NCBI RefSeq assembly: GCF_026210795.1
Contig: NC_089451.1
Span: 322,501-386,500 of the forward strand
Direction: 5' to 3'
Length of the DNA: 64,000 nt
Source of the DNA: Rhizophagus irregularis
Taxonomy: Eukaryota > Glomeromycota > Glomeromycetes > Glomerales > Glomeraceae
Both the position numbers and the translations under genes were made by a program. Positions 42,940 to 55,728 of this stretch are shown one piece after another; positions within the stretch are counted from its first letter, which is position 1, and every line of letters starts with the position of its first letter. Below the pieces are notes generated by a model, which worked only from the letters and a program-made list of their open reading frames with translations, did no database searches and was not told the origin of the DNA.

Positions 42940-43273
42940 GCTTTCTGCTCAGTGATTGTCTTAGATTTGACCTGTTCTATAATATAATTAATTTGAGGAT
43001 TAGTGAGCCTTGAACTTTGTTAGTATTACAGATAATCTGATTAACTATATATCTGATATAATACCATTAATCTTTTTCAGAATTACAGGATCATATTCAT
43101 AGCTAAATAACTTATTGATTTTTTTTGCTTTACAGGTCATTACTTGTAAATATTCATCAAAAATGTCTTTACAGAAATTTAACATTTTTAATCAATATAG
43201 AATTGATATTGTTAACTTTATCTTAATAATATTGTTTTGATATTATTTCAATATTGATTCAATATTAATTTAA
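42940..43273. other. Non-coding AT-rich DNA
   Basis: No gene seen. Repeated AATATTGAT and TTGATATTA strings near 43190-43270 also occur after the next MITE and may belong to a larger symmetrical element. Confidence 0.4.
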
Positions 43274-43431
43274 TTATACATGCCACCCAAATTATTTTGG
43301 ACTGCCGTAATTATAAGTAAAATTCCAAATTCAATTATGGCATCCCAAATTATTTTGGCACTTTACATAGTAAATTATATATAAACCGAATGAATTATGG
43401 CATCCCAAAATAATTTGGGCAGCATGTATAA
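43274..43431. repeat. MITE with GCATCCCAAATTATTTTGG repeats
   Basis: The ends TTATACATGCCACCCAAATT and CAAAATAATTTGGGCAGCATGTATAA pair as inverted repeats. The centre holds another CATCCCAAATTATTTTGG unit, giving three related copies. Confidence 0.65.
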
Positions 43432-44079
43432 ATTTAATATCGATGTGATATCAAAATAAAGTATTATCATTTTGATATCATATTAATATTGAATCAATAT
43501 TAAATTAATATCAAAATGATATCTGAAATGACATTAAAATGATATCTTTAAATTAAACTTAAATATATTATTTTGATGTTACTTCAATTATTATTTTAAT
43601 ATCATTTTAATATCAAAATAATATTAAAATAATATTGTTTGAAAACTTGAAGTTTCTGTAAAACGTCTGCAAAGTATAGTTTCATTTCAGCGTAAATTTG
43701 TAATTTTGCAATCCACTGGTCGAAATAAGAAAAATTGGCAATAAACCATACCAGCCAAGTTTCGGTAATGCAGGCTAAAGTTTTGGTAAAGTTCCAGCCT
43801 GCATTAAAAACTGGATGAAAATTGACCAAAATTAGGTTTGCCAATTTATCACCTATTTCTGGTCTTAAGAACCATTTAAAATTCACCAATCATCTAATTG
43901 TTAAAAAAAAATTGCCAAACACTGGTCATTATTAAAAATCGGCTAATACCACTGGTCGAAATCAAAACTTTTGACTGTTAAGAGCTTTCGGCATAATTTT
44001 TGCCGATTGGTCATGTGATTCGTTACATTTTTTGACCAATGGCAAAAATCTATTAACTTTATTTAAACTTTTTTTTTCT
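43432..44079. other. Repeat-rich non-coding DNA
   Basis: It starts with inverted TTGATATCA-type strings and goes on with sequences related to CCAATTTGGC and TTACCAAAAC in both orientations (about 43690-44050). Similar words recur at 45780-45950, so these may be the ends of an element that contains the intron-like array. The open frame at 43602-43889 has no coding features. Confidence 0.35.
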
Positions 44080-44241
44080 CACACTTTCATCTTCCCTTTT
44101 CACTCACTTTACTTTTCCACACACTCCTTTGTCATCCTTTCATTTTTCCCCTTTCTACTCACTTTTTCGTCTCCCTTTTCCTCTCACTTTTCGTCTTTCC
44201 CTTTCCCCTTTCTTTCGTCCATTCCCTCTTTCTTCTTTTAG
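44080..44241 (+). other. Pyrimidine-rich tract before the intron-like array
   Basis: About 160 bp of almost pure C and T on the plus strand (TTTTCCACACACTCCTTTG and similar), ending TTCTTTTAG. It looks like a long polypyrimidine stretch or a promoter-proximal CT tract. Confidence 0.5.
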
Positions 44242-45566
44242 GTGATGCCTCAGCTCTTTGGATACCGTATTTCGGTAAGTTTTTATTTTTTTTTATTTTC
44301 CTTGTTTTCGCTTAATAAACTAATTTCAATTTTTTTTTTAGTTATTCAGCTTTTAGACGTGTAGGAACGAGTTAGATTTTTTAAAAAAATTATTTAACGA
44401 AACGTTTACTAATATTTTCATTCTTTTTTTTTGTAGGTTCAAGATACCCTCAAAGTATAATAGATATTAGAGTTTAGGGCATGAATTAGTCAATGGTAAG
44501 TTTTGAAGTTGGGTTAATTTTGAAACTTTAAAAGAAACGATTTACTAATTATTTCTTTCTTCTTTTTGTAGGCTTTCACTTCAAGCTGATGGATCAGATA
44601 AGTTTTGAAATATTTCAAAACTTTTTGAGATTTTTTTTATAAAAGAATCGGTTTGCTAACGGTTTCTTTATTTTTTTTATAAATTCTTCTTCGTACTATT
44701 ATTGAGAAATAGACGAGTAAGTTTTAATGTGTATTTTGAAACTTTATTTTTTATTATTATTAAAGAAACGGACTAACTGTTTTCTTTATTTTTTTTTTTT
44801 GTAGGTTTCCATTAATGAATTGGGGTAAGGGAGTAAGTTTCAAATATATTTTGAAACTTTGATTTTTTTTTTATCAAAGAAACATTAAACTAATTGTTTC
44901 TTTTTTTTTTGTAGATTTCCCCTTCGGACTTTATTGGATTGGTAAGTTTCAAATTTTTCAAAACTTCAGTTTTTATTATTATTAAAGAAACGAACTAACT
45001 GTTTCTTTTTTTTGTAGGTTTCCATTATCGATTTGAGGGTAAGTTTTGAATATATTTTGAAACTTTGATTTTTTTTTATTGAAGAAACATTAAACTAATT
45101 GTTTCTTCTTTTTTTTGTAGATTTCCCTCTTCGGACTTTATTGGATGGGCAGGTAAGTTTTGAATTTTCAAAACTTATTTTTTTTATTAAAGAAATGAAT
45201 TAACCGTTTCTTTTTTTATTTGTAGGTTTCCATTAACGAATTGGGGGTAAGTTTCAATATTTTGAAACTTTATTTTTTTTTATTGAAAAAACATTAAACT
45301 AATTATTTCTTCTTTTTTTTTGTAGATTTTTCTCTTCGGACTTTATTGGATTGATAAGTTTCAAATTTTTTGAAACTTCAGTTTTTATTATTATTAAAGA
45401 AACGAACTAACCGTTTCTTTACTTTTTTTTGTAGGTTTCCCCTTTGAATTTTATCAAATCAGGTAAGTTTCTTTTGAAACTTCAATTTTTTTATTTAAAA
45501 ATAGGTAGATTACTAACCGTTTCCTCCTTTTTTTTGTAAGTTTTCTACAGATTTTTATTAAGTTAG
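44242..45566 (+). repeat. Tandem array of intron-like units with micro-exons
   Basis: Acceptor-like T-tracts ending in AG lie at 44241, 44436, 44571, 44804, 44914, 45017, 45120, 45225, 45325 and 45434. GTAAG donors lie at 44275, 44496, 44717, 44833, 44942, 45039, 45153, 45247 and 45463, with ATAAGT variants at 44598 and 45354. Between them are micro-exons of 21-59 bp that alternate between two types: one like GTTTCCATTAATGAATTGGG and one like TTCGGACTTTATTGGATTG. The two-intron unit repeats about every 208 bp. Inside each intron AAAGAAAC and GTTTCTTT can pair. The first exon holds an ATG (44245) for ten residues, MPQLFGYRIS. Joined exons give no long frame. Confidence 0.65.
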
Positions 45567-45625
45567 GTGAAGATGATGGGTGGATGATGGATGATGGATG
45601 GTGAATGATGATGGATGGTGTATAT
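45567..45625. repeat. GATGATGG minisatellite
   Basis: Short tandem GATGATGGATG units at the end of the intron-like array. Confidence 0.7.
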
Positions 45626-46713
45626 AGATAATAGATAGCTATATATTAATTTAATATGTAATTTTTAATAAAACAAATTAATAAAATTTAATTAATAAAT
45701 TATTATAAAATTAAAATCAATAATCAGTTAAATATACAAAAATCAGTAATAAATTATTAGGTTTATTAACAATCATCAATTTAATTTTACCAATTTGTTG
45801 CCAATTTCTACTGATCGATTTGTTAACAAGTGGCAGGTGAACTGTGCAAATCATTCATAATAATTTTGACGATTTTTTTGGTAATGATTGGCCGAATTTA
45901 GACCAACTTTTATCCAACATTCGTCAATTTGAAATTTGGATGAAATGGATGGTCTTATCCGCAAGTTTCTTATTTTCAGACCTAGGCTCTAGAAATCTAA
46001 AATCTGCCATATAAAAATTTTGTTAAAGGATTATCAAATATAATTCTGGCACTAGATATTTTCTTAGACACATCTTCATAGAACTTTGAGAATGACAATT
46101 TTTATATTAAAGTCTATGATACTGTAGGACTCAGAAATATATATATAGGGGTAGGATACACAAATGCGTCACCATCATAGTGAAATTAGAAAAAGTAAAG
46201 TTTTGATTTGCGTACAATCTAAGAATTTTTCATCTAAAAAAATGGTAAATTAGAATAAATTCTATTTTTTCACATTAGTATTTGGTTTTATAAATAATAT
46301 AAAAGTCATGATAAAATAATTAATAACTTAATGTCTGAAATTTTATTTGCGTATTTTTGCAGGATTTTCAATATTAGGTGTCAATTATGCATATTACTCA
46401 TATAAAAAGTCTCTGTGTACAGCTCATAGAGAATCCTGAACAATACTGATACAACTCACATTTGAGGTTTGCGTAGAGTTTATATTAAAATTTTCAAAAG
46501 TTGCGTATTACAGAGGTATTTCAAAATTTTGTTATCACACATACCCCTGTTTTTAATATAACCAGTTATTTGATTTTAATAAAATATATATCATTAAATT
46601 CATCTCGATGAGAGGATTCTAATGATAGTAAAATCGAATCCCTAGCTTCAATATTGACAGAGTTATGTCATAAAATGTATTTTTACTTCAGTACTTAAAG
46701 TTTACTTGTGAGT
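45626..46713. other. Non-coding DNA
   Basis: No gene seen. The stretch around 46125-46160 (CTGTAGGACTCAGAAATATA) resembles the complement of about 56725-56760, so the pogo-type element may itself sit in an older element with inverted ends. Confidence 0.4.
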
Positions 46714-46753
46714 TACAGTCAACTCTCTTTATAGTCACACATTTGGGACAGTC

Positions 46754-46769
46754 CATATTTGGTGATTAT
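46754..46769. repeat. 16-bp target duplication of LINE 3 (3' side)
   Basis: CATATTTGGTGATTAT here and at 54770-54785 bounds LINE 3. 15 bp of it recurs at 55729-55743 after the SINE-like repeat. Confidence 0.9.
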
Positions 46770-47034
46770 GAGCAAACAGTCTTATGACTTTATCTTTTAT
46801 TATTAAATTTAAACGAAAAGTACAATAAACAAATCGAACAATATTACAAATATCAAATATAGAAAATAAACATAAAAAATAAAAAGAACTAGCTTCACGA
46901 TTCATACAAGTAAAGAAATCTAAACAAAATAAAATTAAGTAAAGAAAAACTAAACTATTACAGAAACGCATACCCCATCTTTACCCGAAGGCCAGTGTGA
47001 GTCAACTATCCAGCATGTCCTAAGATCCAATCCG

Positions 47035-50000
47035 TTACCAAAAAGAAATCCTAAGTAGAGGCTGAACTGTTAAGCGGCGCCAAAAATCCAAATGCGAAAT
47101 CCAAGATCCCCCACGGATTATAGAAGAGGAAACCCAAGAAACCCAGGAATCCAAGGAAGCTGTCGCCAAGGAAGGTGTCGAAGAGTCAAGAGGAATGTTA
47201 GAGGAAGGTTGAAGAATAGAAGAAGGCCCAAGAGCTGACGATTTCATTTTTTTTGTAATGCCTTGAGCTAATTCCCAATGATGAAAGAAAATGGATCGGC
47301 ACAACCAGATTTGAACATAAAGGTCAAAATGAAAGTCGTGCAAAGGTGTATCTAAGATAGACCATATGGTAGGTAAAGAAAAATAAATTCCAAGAAATCC
47401 TGTCAAAGATATCGGTATAAGTCCTCTTGTGAGTCGCAGGCAGGAAATTGAAGGAGGGTCACAATCCCAACAATTAAGAGCCATAAATTCAGCTGCAAAA
47501 GAGTCCGGTAAAGGGATTAAGGATGACGCGGAAAGGAAATTATCAAGATAAGTAGTCCGAAGAGCCAATAGTAATGTTTTAAAAGTTTGTAAAGGGCTAA
47601 ATTCCGGTAAAATATAAGGACAAGTCCACAAGTGGTCCAGAGTCTCGGGGAAAGGAATTACATTGAGGACAAAGCCAACTTGGATTATAAAGATGAGGCT
47701 TTCGTCTCTGAAGAGTTGTAAGCGTTGGAAGCATATCTAAAAGTAGCTTGATACGGAAACCACAAAACTCGGAACGGCCATTCTGATGAGAGATAAAATG
47801 CTTATCGTTATTGAGACAAAATTTGGTGCAAGCCCAATCAATATCAGAAGTTGAAGAATAGGAATTAAATCTTGGTAATACAGCAAGAGTTAAAAGACTT
47901 TTGGCGTCAAAAATATCTCTAATAAATTTCTGGATATTCATATCCACAGGTAAGGAATTAAATTGTAAAATGCAAGGAGCCATCAATTCCGATGGTGGAC
48001 AAGAAGAGAGATGTGAGTCAGTATGAGCGGCTTTGGCTAATGCATCCACATGATTATTCAAAGGGTCGTCGGCATGAGCAGGAACCTTAATCAAGATAAC
48101 TTCCAGATTTTTTTGCAACATAATAGTGCGTATGGAGGACCACAAAAGGTGGTTGGATTCTTTAAGCATTCTGGGAATAAAAGGAGCATCCACATATAAA
48201 GACCATAAAGAAAGTAATTGAGCACAATCAGTGGCAACAGTAATCTTTAAATTCCGAGGAAGGGAGTCCAATCCGTGCAATAAAGCAAAAACTTCTGAAC
48301 GTAAAGCAGAAGGAAAAATGGAAGAGATGATATTATAATGGGATTCCAAAATAAATCCATCAGAGTCGATAGCAGTCCATGCATAAGCCATCGAAGGTGT
48401 CGGATGACTAGAAGGAGGAAGGAAGGAACCATCAATATAAAGGGTAAACACCGAAGAAGGAAGTTGGATATCAGAAATCCTAAGCACAAGTTCATTCGTA
48501 GGAGGTAAGCGAACTGGAGCAAAAAGATGAAATAGTAAAAGAGATTTGGCATAGCCTAACGAGGCAGAAAGTGAAACCGAACGAGTATCCGCATGTATAT
48601 AAGTACGAGGTTTCGTAGGATAACGGATCAAACTTGATAACGGAACATAAGAGAAACATCCTTCAGAGGGACATCGTTTAATCAAAGTCTTAGAGGTAGA
48701 GGATCGCGGAATAGCAGAGGCACAACCTTGGCATGCAGTAAATTCAGAAAATAAATCATCAACCGATGACGCAATCCAATGTGAAATAAGAGCTTCATTA
48801 CGTGGAGCAGGATAGGTGGTAATCACACGGCCAACGAGGAAAGAGTTAGTATTGCGATTAAAAGAAATAGCCCATTGAGGGTTAAACCAATAATTTCGAC
48901 TAATATCTATAAAAGAAATAGAAGCTACAGTATGAGAACTAGGAATTCTAAATTGTTGTAAAATAAAAAAAGAAGGTGAATTAGGAATAACAATAAGATT
49001 GAACAAATAATTAAACCAAGCAGGCACAGATCCTTTGTTCGATACTCGTTTAAGAAAACGTAAATCTTTCCATGAGAAAAGTCGAGAGCCACACGGTGTA
49101 ATCAATTGAGCAAGAAATTGAGTGCAGAAATTTATCCGAACATTTTTCATGGAAGTAAATAAATCTTTTGGTAAGATAGACTGGAGTGGAATCGCCGGAC
49201 GTAAATCTTTCCTCAGAGGTCGGAACAGTAAAGACCACGTGATATTTAAACGAGAAGAGAACAATAAAGAATTAAATAAAGAATGTGTTCGCAAAGAAAA
49301 GGTGTGGGACCATGGTTTCAGGTCAATAGTAGAAGGGCAGACATCACAGTCCAAAAAACCTTGGAGATAAGTAATCATATAATTAGCAAAGAGCTTATAT
49401 GAAGGGTGAGAAAAAATTTTCTGCCATGAAGCCACATGAGATGATAGAAATCGACCAAACGCTTGTTGAATAGAGAAAGGCAACAGTGTGAAGAGTGCGG
49501 AAAGAGGAGTGACTGAGGCCAAACCAGCCTTCTGACGAATAAGAAAAAGCATTGGAGAAACCATGCGATTAATGGTGGATTCTGCAAATAATGTGGTTTG
49601 TAGGCGAAATTCTAGCCTCGGAAGTAGGACAACGTTATAAAGATAAGCTATATGTTGTGCTAAAAGTTTTTTAGGACTGAGTAGAGCGGCCATATCTTTG
49701 ACCATAGAAACAGTTTGGTTATGAACGAAACGAGAAGAAGCCGAAAGGTTAAACCAAACACCTAAAAACCGAAAAGATGTAGATAAGGCTAACGCCTTTA
49801 AAGTAAGGGTATGAATCGTATTTAAAGAAGATGGGAATAGATCAAATACAATAGTTTGAGAAAATTGTTCAGAAGAAAGAAGAATATATTTTGCTGAATT
49901 TGCTTGAGTATTATTTAAAGTGTAAAATTCAGCAGTGATGGAAAGGCGATCTTCAATTCCTTGTTTAGATGAAGCAATCAAAGTAGAGTCATCCATAAAT

Positions 50001-52514
50001 GTAATATGTGAAACAGGAAGATTATGTTGTTCATATTCAATTGGAGAATAATCCAATAATGCAGAAGATTTCAAAATAAAGGGATCACAAGCTTCTCGAT
50101 TAAGTGTGGTAAGTAATGGATCCAAGTATATAACCCATAATAGTGGAGAGATGATTTCACCTTGGTCAATACCAATTCTAACTCTATATCCAGAAGTATC
50201 ACCATGATGTGTAATAATTTTATTATTACGCCTTGTAAAAAGGTTAATGATAAATTTGATAAATAAAGACGGGATATGCAGACGGATTAAAGCCAATCTA
50301 AGCATGTTCAAATCAATTGAATCAAAGGCCTTAGAAATGTCCTGAGAAACAACCCATAGTTCTTGGTCATCGCTTTTATCAAAGCGTCGTTGATGAATAA
50401 TAGCATCAAGCATCTTAATAGGAATGTCGGTGGAGCCGCCTGGTAATCCAGCAAAATTACCACCTTGGAGCACTTGATTGTCGGCTAGGATTTTGATAGT
50501 CGAGTTGTAACGATCTTAACCACACATTTTCGTACTATTTCCAATAGAGTGATAGGTCACGTATTCTTCAATTGGGCGTCAAATTCATAAGGCTTTGGAA
50601 TGGGATAAACAAGCGCTTTACGCCAATCAGCAGAAATATCTCCATGAATAAGACAAGCATTGGCTAATACAAGGGACAAATCGAAAGTTTCTCCAGTTAA
50701 ATGTTTGAGCATCTCATAAGATATCTTGGAAGGACCAGAGGCTTTATTATTAGGCATAGAATTGAGAGTATTTTTCCATTCATCGGCCAGAATAGGAGAC
50801 ATAACCGAGTTATATAAGGACGAATCAATATCTGGAAGAGGAGTATAAGCTCGTTGCCATTTTGGAGGAAATGAATCTGTAGAAGAATACTGGACCAAAG
50901 GAGGAGCGACAACCGATTGGAAGTGTTTAATAGCAGCTTGTTTGATATCTGAAGGATTAGTAAGTAATGTGGGTTTGGAGTCAATAACAACTAAAACTCT
51001 ATCAAGGACGATAGAACGATGTTCCACTGATAGGGCTGAAGAAATAAAAAGCCCGGGGATGTAGAGAAATGTTCATCTCTAAGAGCAGTATAATATTCAA
51101 TGGAATCTACACGATGCTGATGAAATTGTGTGGAAAGATAAGCTGAGACCAAAGCTTTTTGTGAACGTAAAAATTTGACAAAAGTAGGAAGCGGTGTTGT
51201 ACTATAAGAAGGTATAGTATAATCTGTTAAAAGAGACTTAAGGAGGATTAATTGGGTTGGTAAAGAATTAATCATTTGTAAAATTTGAACAGGACGACCA
51301 GGCCTAGATGTGGTCAATTTAAACAATAATCTATCCAAGAATTTGTTGACAGCGATAAGCATGGTAAGTTCAGGAGGATATTTATGGTGATGAGTATTGG
51401 ATACATGTTGGAATGGTAGAGAATCAATGGCACCACCAAGAATAGAACGTTTAAGAGCGTGCCAAAGTTTGTCCAATGAAAGAGCTGAAAGTGAAGAAAC
51501 TGAAGGGTGGTGTGTGGTCAAGTATAACTCAAGACGTGAGTTTACTTCATTGGAAAATTTGTCCCAAGTGTCATCTTTCAAATTTTTGTAAAGAAAGATG
51601 GTGCGTTGTTCGCTTTTCTGCTTTAATCGAGCTTTGGATAAAATAGCGAAACATGAGCTAAAATCAAAAGCCGTTATAAGTACACGATGATCAGTAAATT
51701 GATTATCATTCAGCTTAGGACAAGTTGCAACTTGAGAGAAAAGACCGGGAGCAGGAAATCCAGGGGATGACCAGATATAATCAAGTCTTGAAGAACCATT
51801 TTGATGATAAAAGGTAGGACTAGGACCTGAAATTGAGGAAATATGGGATTGGTGATCCGTAAAATATCGAGAAGAGAGTGATCGTAAAATTTTCAAATGA
51901 TGTTGAGAAAGATGTGAATGTGAAATTTCATCTGCATTAAAATCACCAAGGATAACTACGTGATAGTTATTGGAACGGGCTTTATCAAGCCATAAATTAA
52001 GTTGAACAAGAATAGCATCACGTTTTTTATAATGAATAGAATGATAAGGAGGAATATAAACAGAAATAATAGAAATTTTTGTCTGATGAAAAAAAAGATC
52101 TAATTTTAAAAGACGACCTTTCCAGGGATCAATCTTCTGAACATGTTTGTGTAAAGGATGGCGAAGTAAAAGACCAACACCATCATGTGGTCACGAATTA
52201 GAGGGGGAAGGAGCCCAATAAGATTTAAAATTATATTGGGAATGTTCATTTTGATAAATAAATTTAGCACTAGAAGAAGTAAGACGAGTATCATTTAAAG
52301 ATAAAACGCCAAAAGAAGAATGAAAGAAATAATTTAACAAATGCAATTGTCGTACAGGGGAACATAATCCATTAATATTGATTTGTCCAAAGTTAATAAA
52401 AGGGGAAGAAAAAGGAGGAGGAGGGGAATTATTAGGACTATTAAAATTAGGTATCGCACTATCAGGGGGGTGAAATCCCTGTGAGACACCCGATACAAGT
52501 TGGTGTTCAATCAT
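47035..52514 (-). pseudogene. LINE 3 ORF2: endonuclease, reverse transcriptase, RNase H (broken)
   Basis: The ATG at 52514 overlaps the ORF1 stop (ATGATTGA). Endonuclease motifs are FGQININGL, VILGDFNADE and TDHRVLI. Reverse transcriptase motifs are SQDISKAFDSIDL, GIDQGEIISPLLW and FMDDSTLIAS. RNase H motifs are LYIDGSF, ALRSEVFALLHGL and VATDCAQ. A CPQCNSF zinc motif and an LWTCP segment follow. Lesions: TGA at about 52193 and at about 50557 (both probably CGA before), and frameshifts near 51045, 50490 and 47610. The region from 50473 to 47597 is open for 958 codons. Confidence 0.9.
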
Positions 52515-54689
52515 TAGAAGGGGAGGGTTTTGAAGGAGAGAAGGAGTCCAATTTTTCCATAATCGAACCAAGTTGGGCAGAAAGATTCTTTTGTGTAGTA
52601 GTAACATTAAAAATTTCTGATTGCAAACGGGAAGTGTTAGCGTCGGGGGTGATATTAGTAGGTCGGGAAACAGGTAAGGGGACATGTCGTTTTGATAGGA
52701 TGGAGCTAGGATCCAAAGCTGAGAAGGAAGCATCAGGAGAAACGTCCATAAGAGAAGAGGAAGTATGGGGAGGAAGATTGAAACCAGAATTCGTGTCATG
52801 GGTTGGAGCATCATCCCATCCACCATTATCATAAGAATAATTTTGATTTTCATGATCTTCACGAGGCGGATACAAATCAGAGTCACCAGGGTTATCATAA
52901 TTCATCATTGATTCAAGCTCAGATAGCCTATATTCATGGGACGTGATAGTATCATTCATCCAAGAGACAGTTTCCTCGAGAGTATGGAGGGTGTTAGCGA
53001 TCTCTTTAATTTGCGCCTTTAGTTCATCAATAATATGTTGAGGAAGCGTAGGGGCAGGATTGTCAGACGAAGAAGTAGGTGTTGTAGAAATAATAGGATG
53101 AGGTCTGTGTGGAGATTGAGTAGGTCCGGAAGAATTTCCATTGTTCCTGGAATTAATATTATTATTGTTAGTCCGGTTACTACTTCGAGGAGTATTGGGA
53201 CAAGAAGTGTTAGACTTATTATTGCTGTTGTTAGAGCGGGATGAAGAGGAATTATTATTGCGAGATCGAGAATTGGAACGCGATCTTGAACGGGAATTAG
53301 AATTGTCACGTGATTGTCATGAATCCTGACGGCCACGTCTAGGGCCAGCATTGAAGCGAGAGTAAAGTTTGTTAAGGCGATCGTCCACTTTTCGTGTGGG
53401 GCGAGGGCTACATACAGAAGGAGAGCAACCTGAACGTCCACAGACATGACATAAAGTGTGAGCTTCATTAGGAGGGTGCCAAGTTAAACCTTTGTCGCGG
53501 AAAGCCACGGTCATTTCTTTAGCAGCTTCAAGAGATTCAAACGAGGAGAAGTTCAAATATACATAGGGTTTAGGCTTGTAGGAGCTGATAGATAGAGGAA
53601 CGTTAAGGGCTTTAGCGTTAACTTGAGTAGCAATTTCCAACAGATCAGCTTCTTTAATATTCTTTGGGATGCCAGCAAAAATGGCGACATGTTCTCTACG
53701 GCTGTCGCGTTGGGTTTTTGAGAAAGATGCCGGGCAGACACGTAAAGAATTACCAAGGCAAATGATCGCCCAGATATCATTAAATTGGGTAATTGCATCC
53801 ACGGAGGAAAACTGGATATGTCCATTGTAATAATGTTTTCGAGGAGTAAGTTTGCACTTGATTACAGTGCCATATCGGGAAAAGGCCTGACGGACTTGAG
53901 TCTCGGTAAGGAAAAGTGGGATATCAGTAACAAACAAAGACTTCGCTTCGTCATTGAGTTTGGCATCTGCAGGGGAATAATGAATAAAGGCTAAATTGAG
54001 GAGTTCTGCACGTGGTAAACTGACACAATCGGTATAATCATGCTGATCATTAAAGAAGACAAGGATCTTTTTGTTATCGCCTGATCCTTCGCAACGTGCA
54101 CGAGCGCCATAAGAAGAGTAACGGGAGAGTGAACAATCCACTTCGTCACACATGGAGCGATTGGTGGTGAATTTAGCTTTGAACGCGTCAGGCGCGTCGC
54201 GTAAATATGCCGCAGCATAATAACGAGATGGAGTGGATTTTATAGCGGCGGCATTACCATCGGGGGATGGTCGTCATTCTGGAACATCAAAGACGACAGC
54301 TTTGCCTTTACCATTGCGTTAGGGAGGGCATGGATAGAAGCGTCAACAGTTTCAACAGGAGTAGTAGTAGAAAGAGGTGAGGTAATCACTTGGACTTTGT
54401 TGACAGGAAGACCAGAAGGAACAGAAGAAGTAAGGGTGGGAGCAGGAGCAGAGGGCGAAGTTATATCAACATTCATAGCATCATCAGTGACAATACGTGA
54501 ACGTTTATTAGGCGCGCCAGCGGTAGTCGTGGGAGACAAAGGTCGGTCTCCAGAGGGAGTAGAAGTAATAGGATGCGGTGGCGGCGGAATATCCGGGTTA
54601 ATAACAGAAGGAGCTGGAGGTGTAGTCATAGTATAAAGCTCAGTAAAGAGGAAAGCAACTGTGGAAATATTAGTATGTTGAACGAGCAC
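52507..54689 (-). pseudogene. LINE 3 ORF1 (RRM, zinc knuckle), broken
   Basis: A proline/threonine-rich start (from 54689), two RRM-like folds (SLFVTDIPLFLTETQVRQAF; VAIFAGIPKNIKEADLL with YVYLNFSSFESLEAA), a CHVCGRSGCSPSVC knuckle, an RSRSRSNSRSRNNN-like stretch and a C-terminal part ending at 52507. There is one frameshift near 54200 and one TGA at 53317. Its stop codon overlaps the ORF2 start by 8 bp. Confidence 0.88.
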
Positions 54690-54785
54690 TTAGAAATTTT
54701 CGAACGAAAATTTCAAAAATAATTTTTATTAGTATTTTCAAAAATTCAGGAAAGAGTTGCAATGATCCTCATATTTGGTGATTAT

Positions 54786-55728
54786 TTTACAAGTGTTTTA
54801 CAAGTGTTTTGTAAGTTTAGTGGCCACTACTTTCCGCACCCTCTATTGAAGGCTATGGAGGTAGGTCGTTCATTGCATCATCCTCACTAAGCCATGATGT
54901 AACCATCCCTGCCACCTTTTAACAGGGACAATTCAACACCACAACCAGAACGCAAGGACTTATCCCAGGGACCCGAAGGCCTTCGAATCTGCTGAACACC
55001 ACCCTACTCGTCCTTTAATCCGTTGCATGATACTGTAATGGCTACTATTATAAACCCCTCACCACTACTACTGTCACGGAGGACTTTCGCCAGATAACTT
55101 TCAAACATCTAGACCCCTTCCATACCACCATATTAGGTACTAGGTCTCACTCCAAGGCCACTACAGCCCGCGATTACCCACCACCGATAGTACAGTTGTA
55201 ATCCCCAAGTGGTATACTTTGTAGCTGACCACCTGAACAGAAGTGTCGAGGCGTTACCCGCCAGATCATCCCTTATGGTGCGTATCAACCACCAGGAATC
55301 ACCAACCAGGGCCCATCAGAGAAGGGAATCGAACCCAATCACCAAGCTATCTGTCTGTGCACGAACACTGTGGTTGGTCTAAGACCTAACAGAAGGTCAA
55401 ACTACCACTAAGACATTGCACCCTCAGCTTTACCATCTAGGACGACCATCTAGCCATTACTGACCCCAAGCGGTATCGTGGAGTGACCACCCGGACAGGA
55501 AGTCCCCCCCAAGGTATAGTAGTGACCTCAAGAACAGGACTGCGCACATACCAATGGCCTCATAGGGAACGTTAGAAGGACACCATGACCGCCCTTAGTT
55601 GAAATGTGCGGCCTAACCGTACACACTAATTCACCATGATGCAGTCCAACTACACTAATCCCTGTACCTTCACGCTATTGGTTGTAGCGTCCGCAGTAAA
55701 ATTCTTTTTATTTCCGTGGTCATGGGAA
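54786..55728. repeat. SINE-like repeat, copy 2, inserted at the LINE 3 target
   Basis: 943 bp between two copies of the ATATTTGGTGATTAT target. It matches 41418-42620 in many blocks (ACTAAGACATTGCAC, CATGATGCAGTCCA, CAGTAAAATTCTTTT). A GGGTTCGATTCC B-box-like word (minus strand) lies at about 55327-55340. No open frame. The orientation is the same as in copy 1. Confidence 0.65.

Larger units (their letters stand above)
46770..54769 (-). mobile_element. LINE retrotransposon 3 (diverged relative of the tandem LINEs)
   Basis: An 8.0-kb full-length non-LTR element on the minus strand, bounded by a 16-bp duplication. It has the same ORF plan as copies 1 and 2 (RRM/CCHC ORF1; EN, RT, RNase H in ORF2) but is far apart in sequence. 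The 3' end has AATAATAAAAGATAAAG, close to the AATAAAGATAAAGG of the other family. Stops and frameshifts show it is dead. Confidence 0.92.

Noticed and set aside
43602-43889. 95-residue minus-strand open frame
   Set aside because: Lies in repeat-like non-coding DNA with inverted words. No domain, no homologous neighbour frame and no splice context.
44032-44241. 69-residue open frame, Ser/Phe-rich
   Set aside because: Translation of a polypyrimidine tract.
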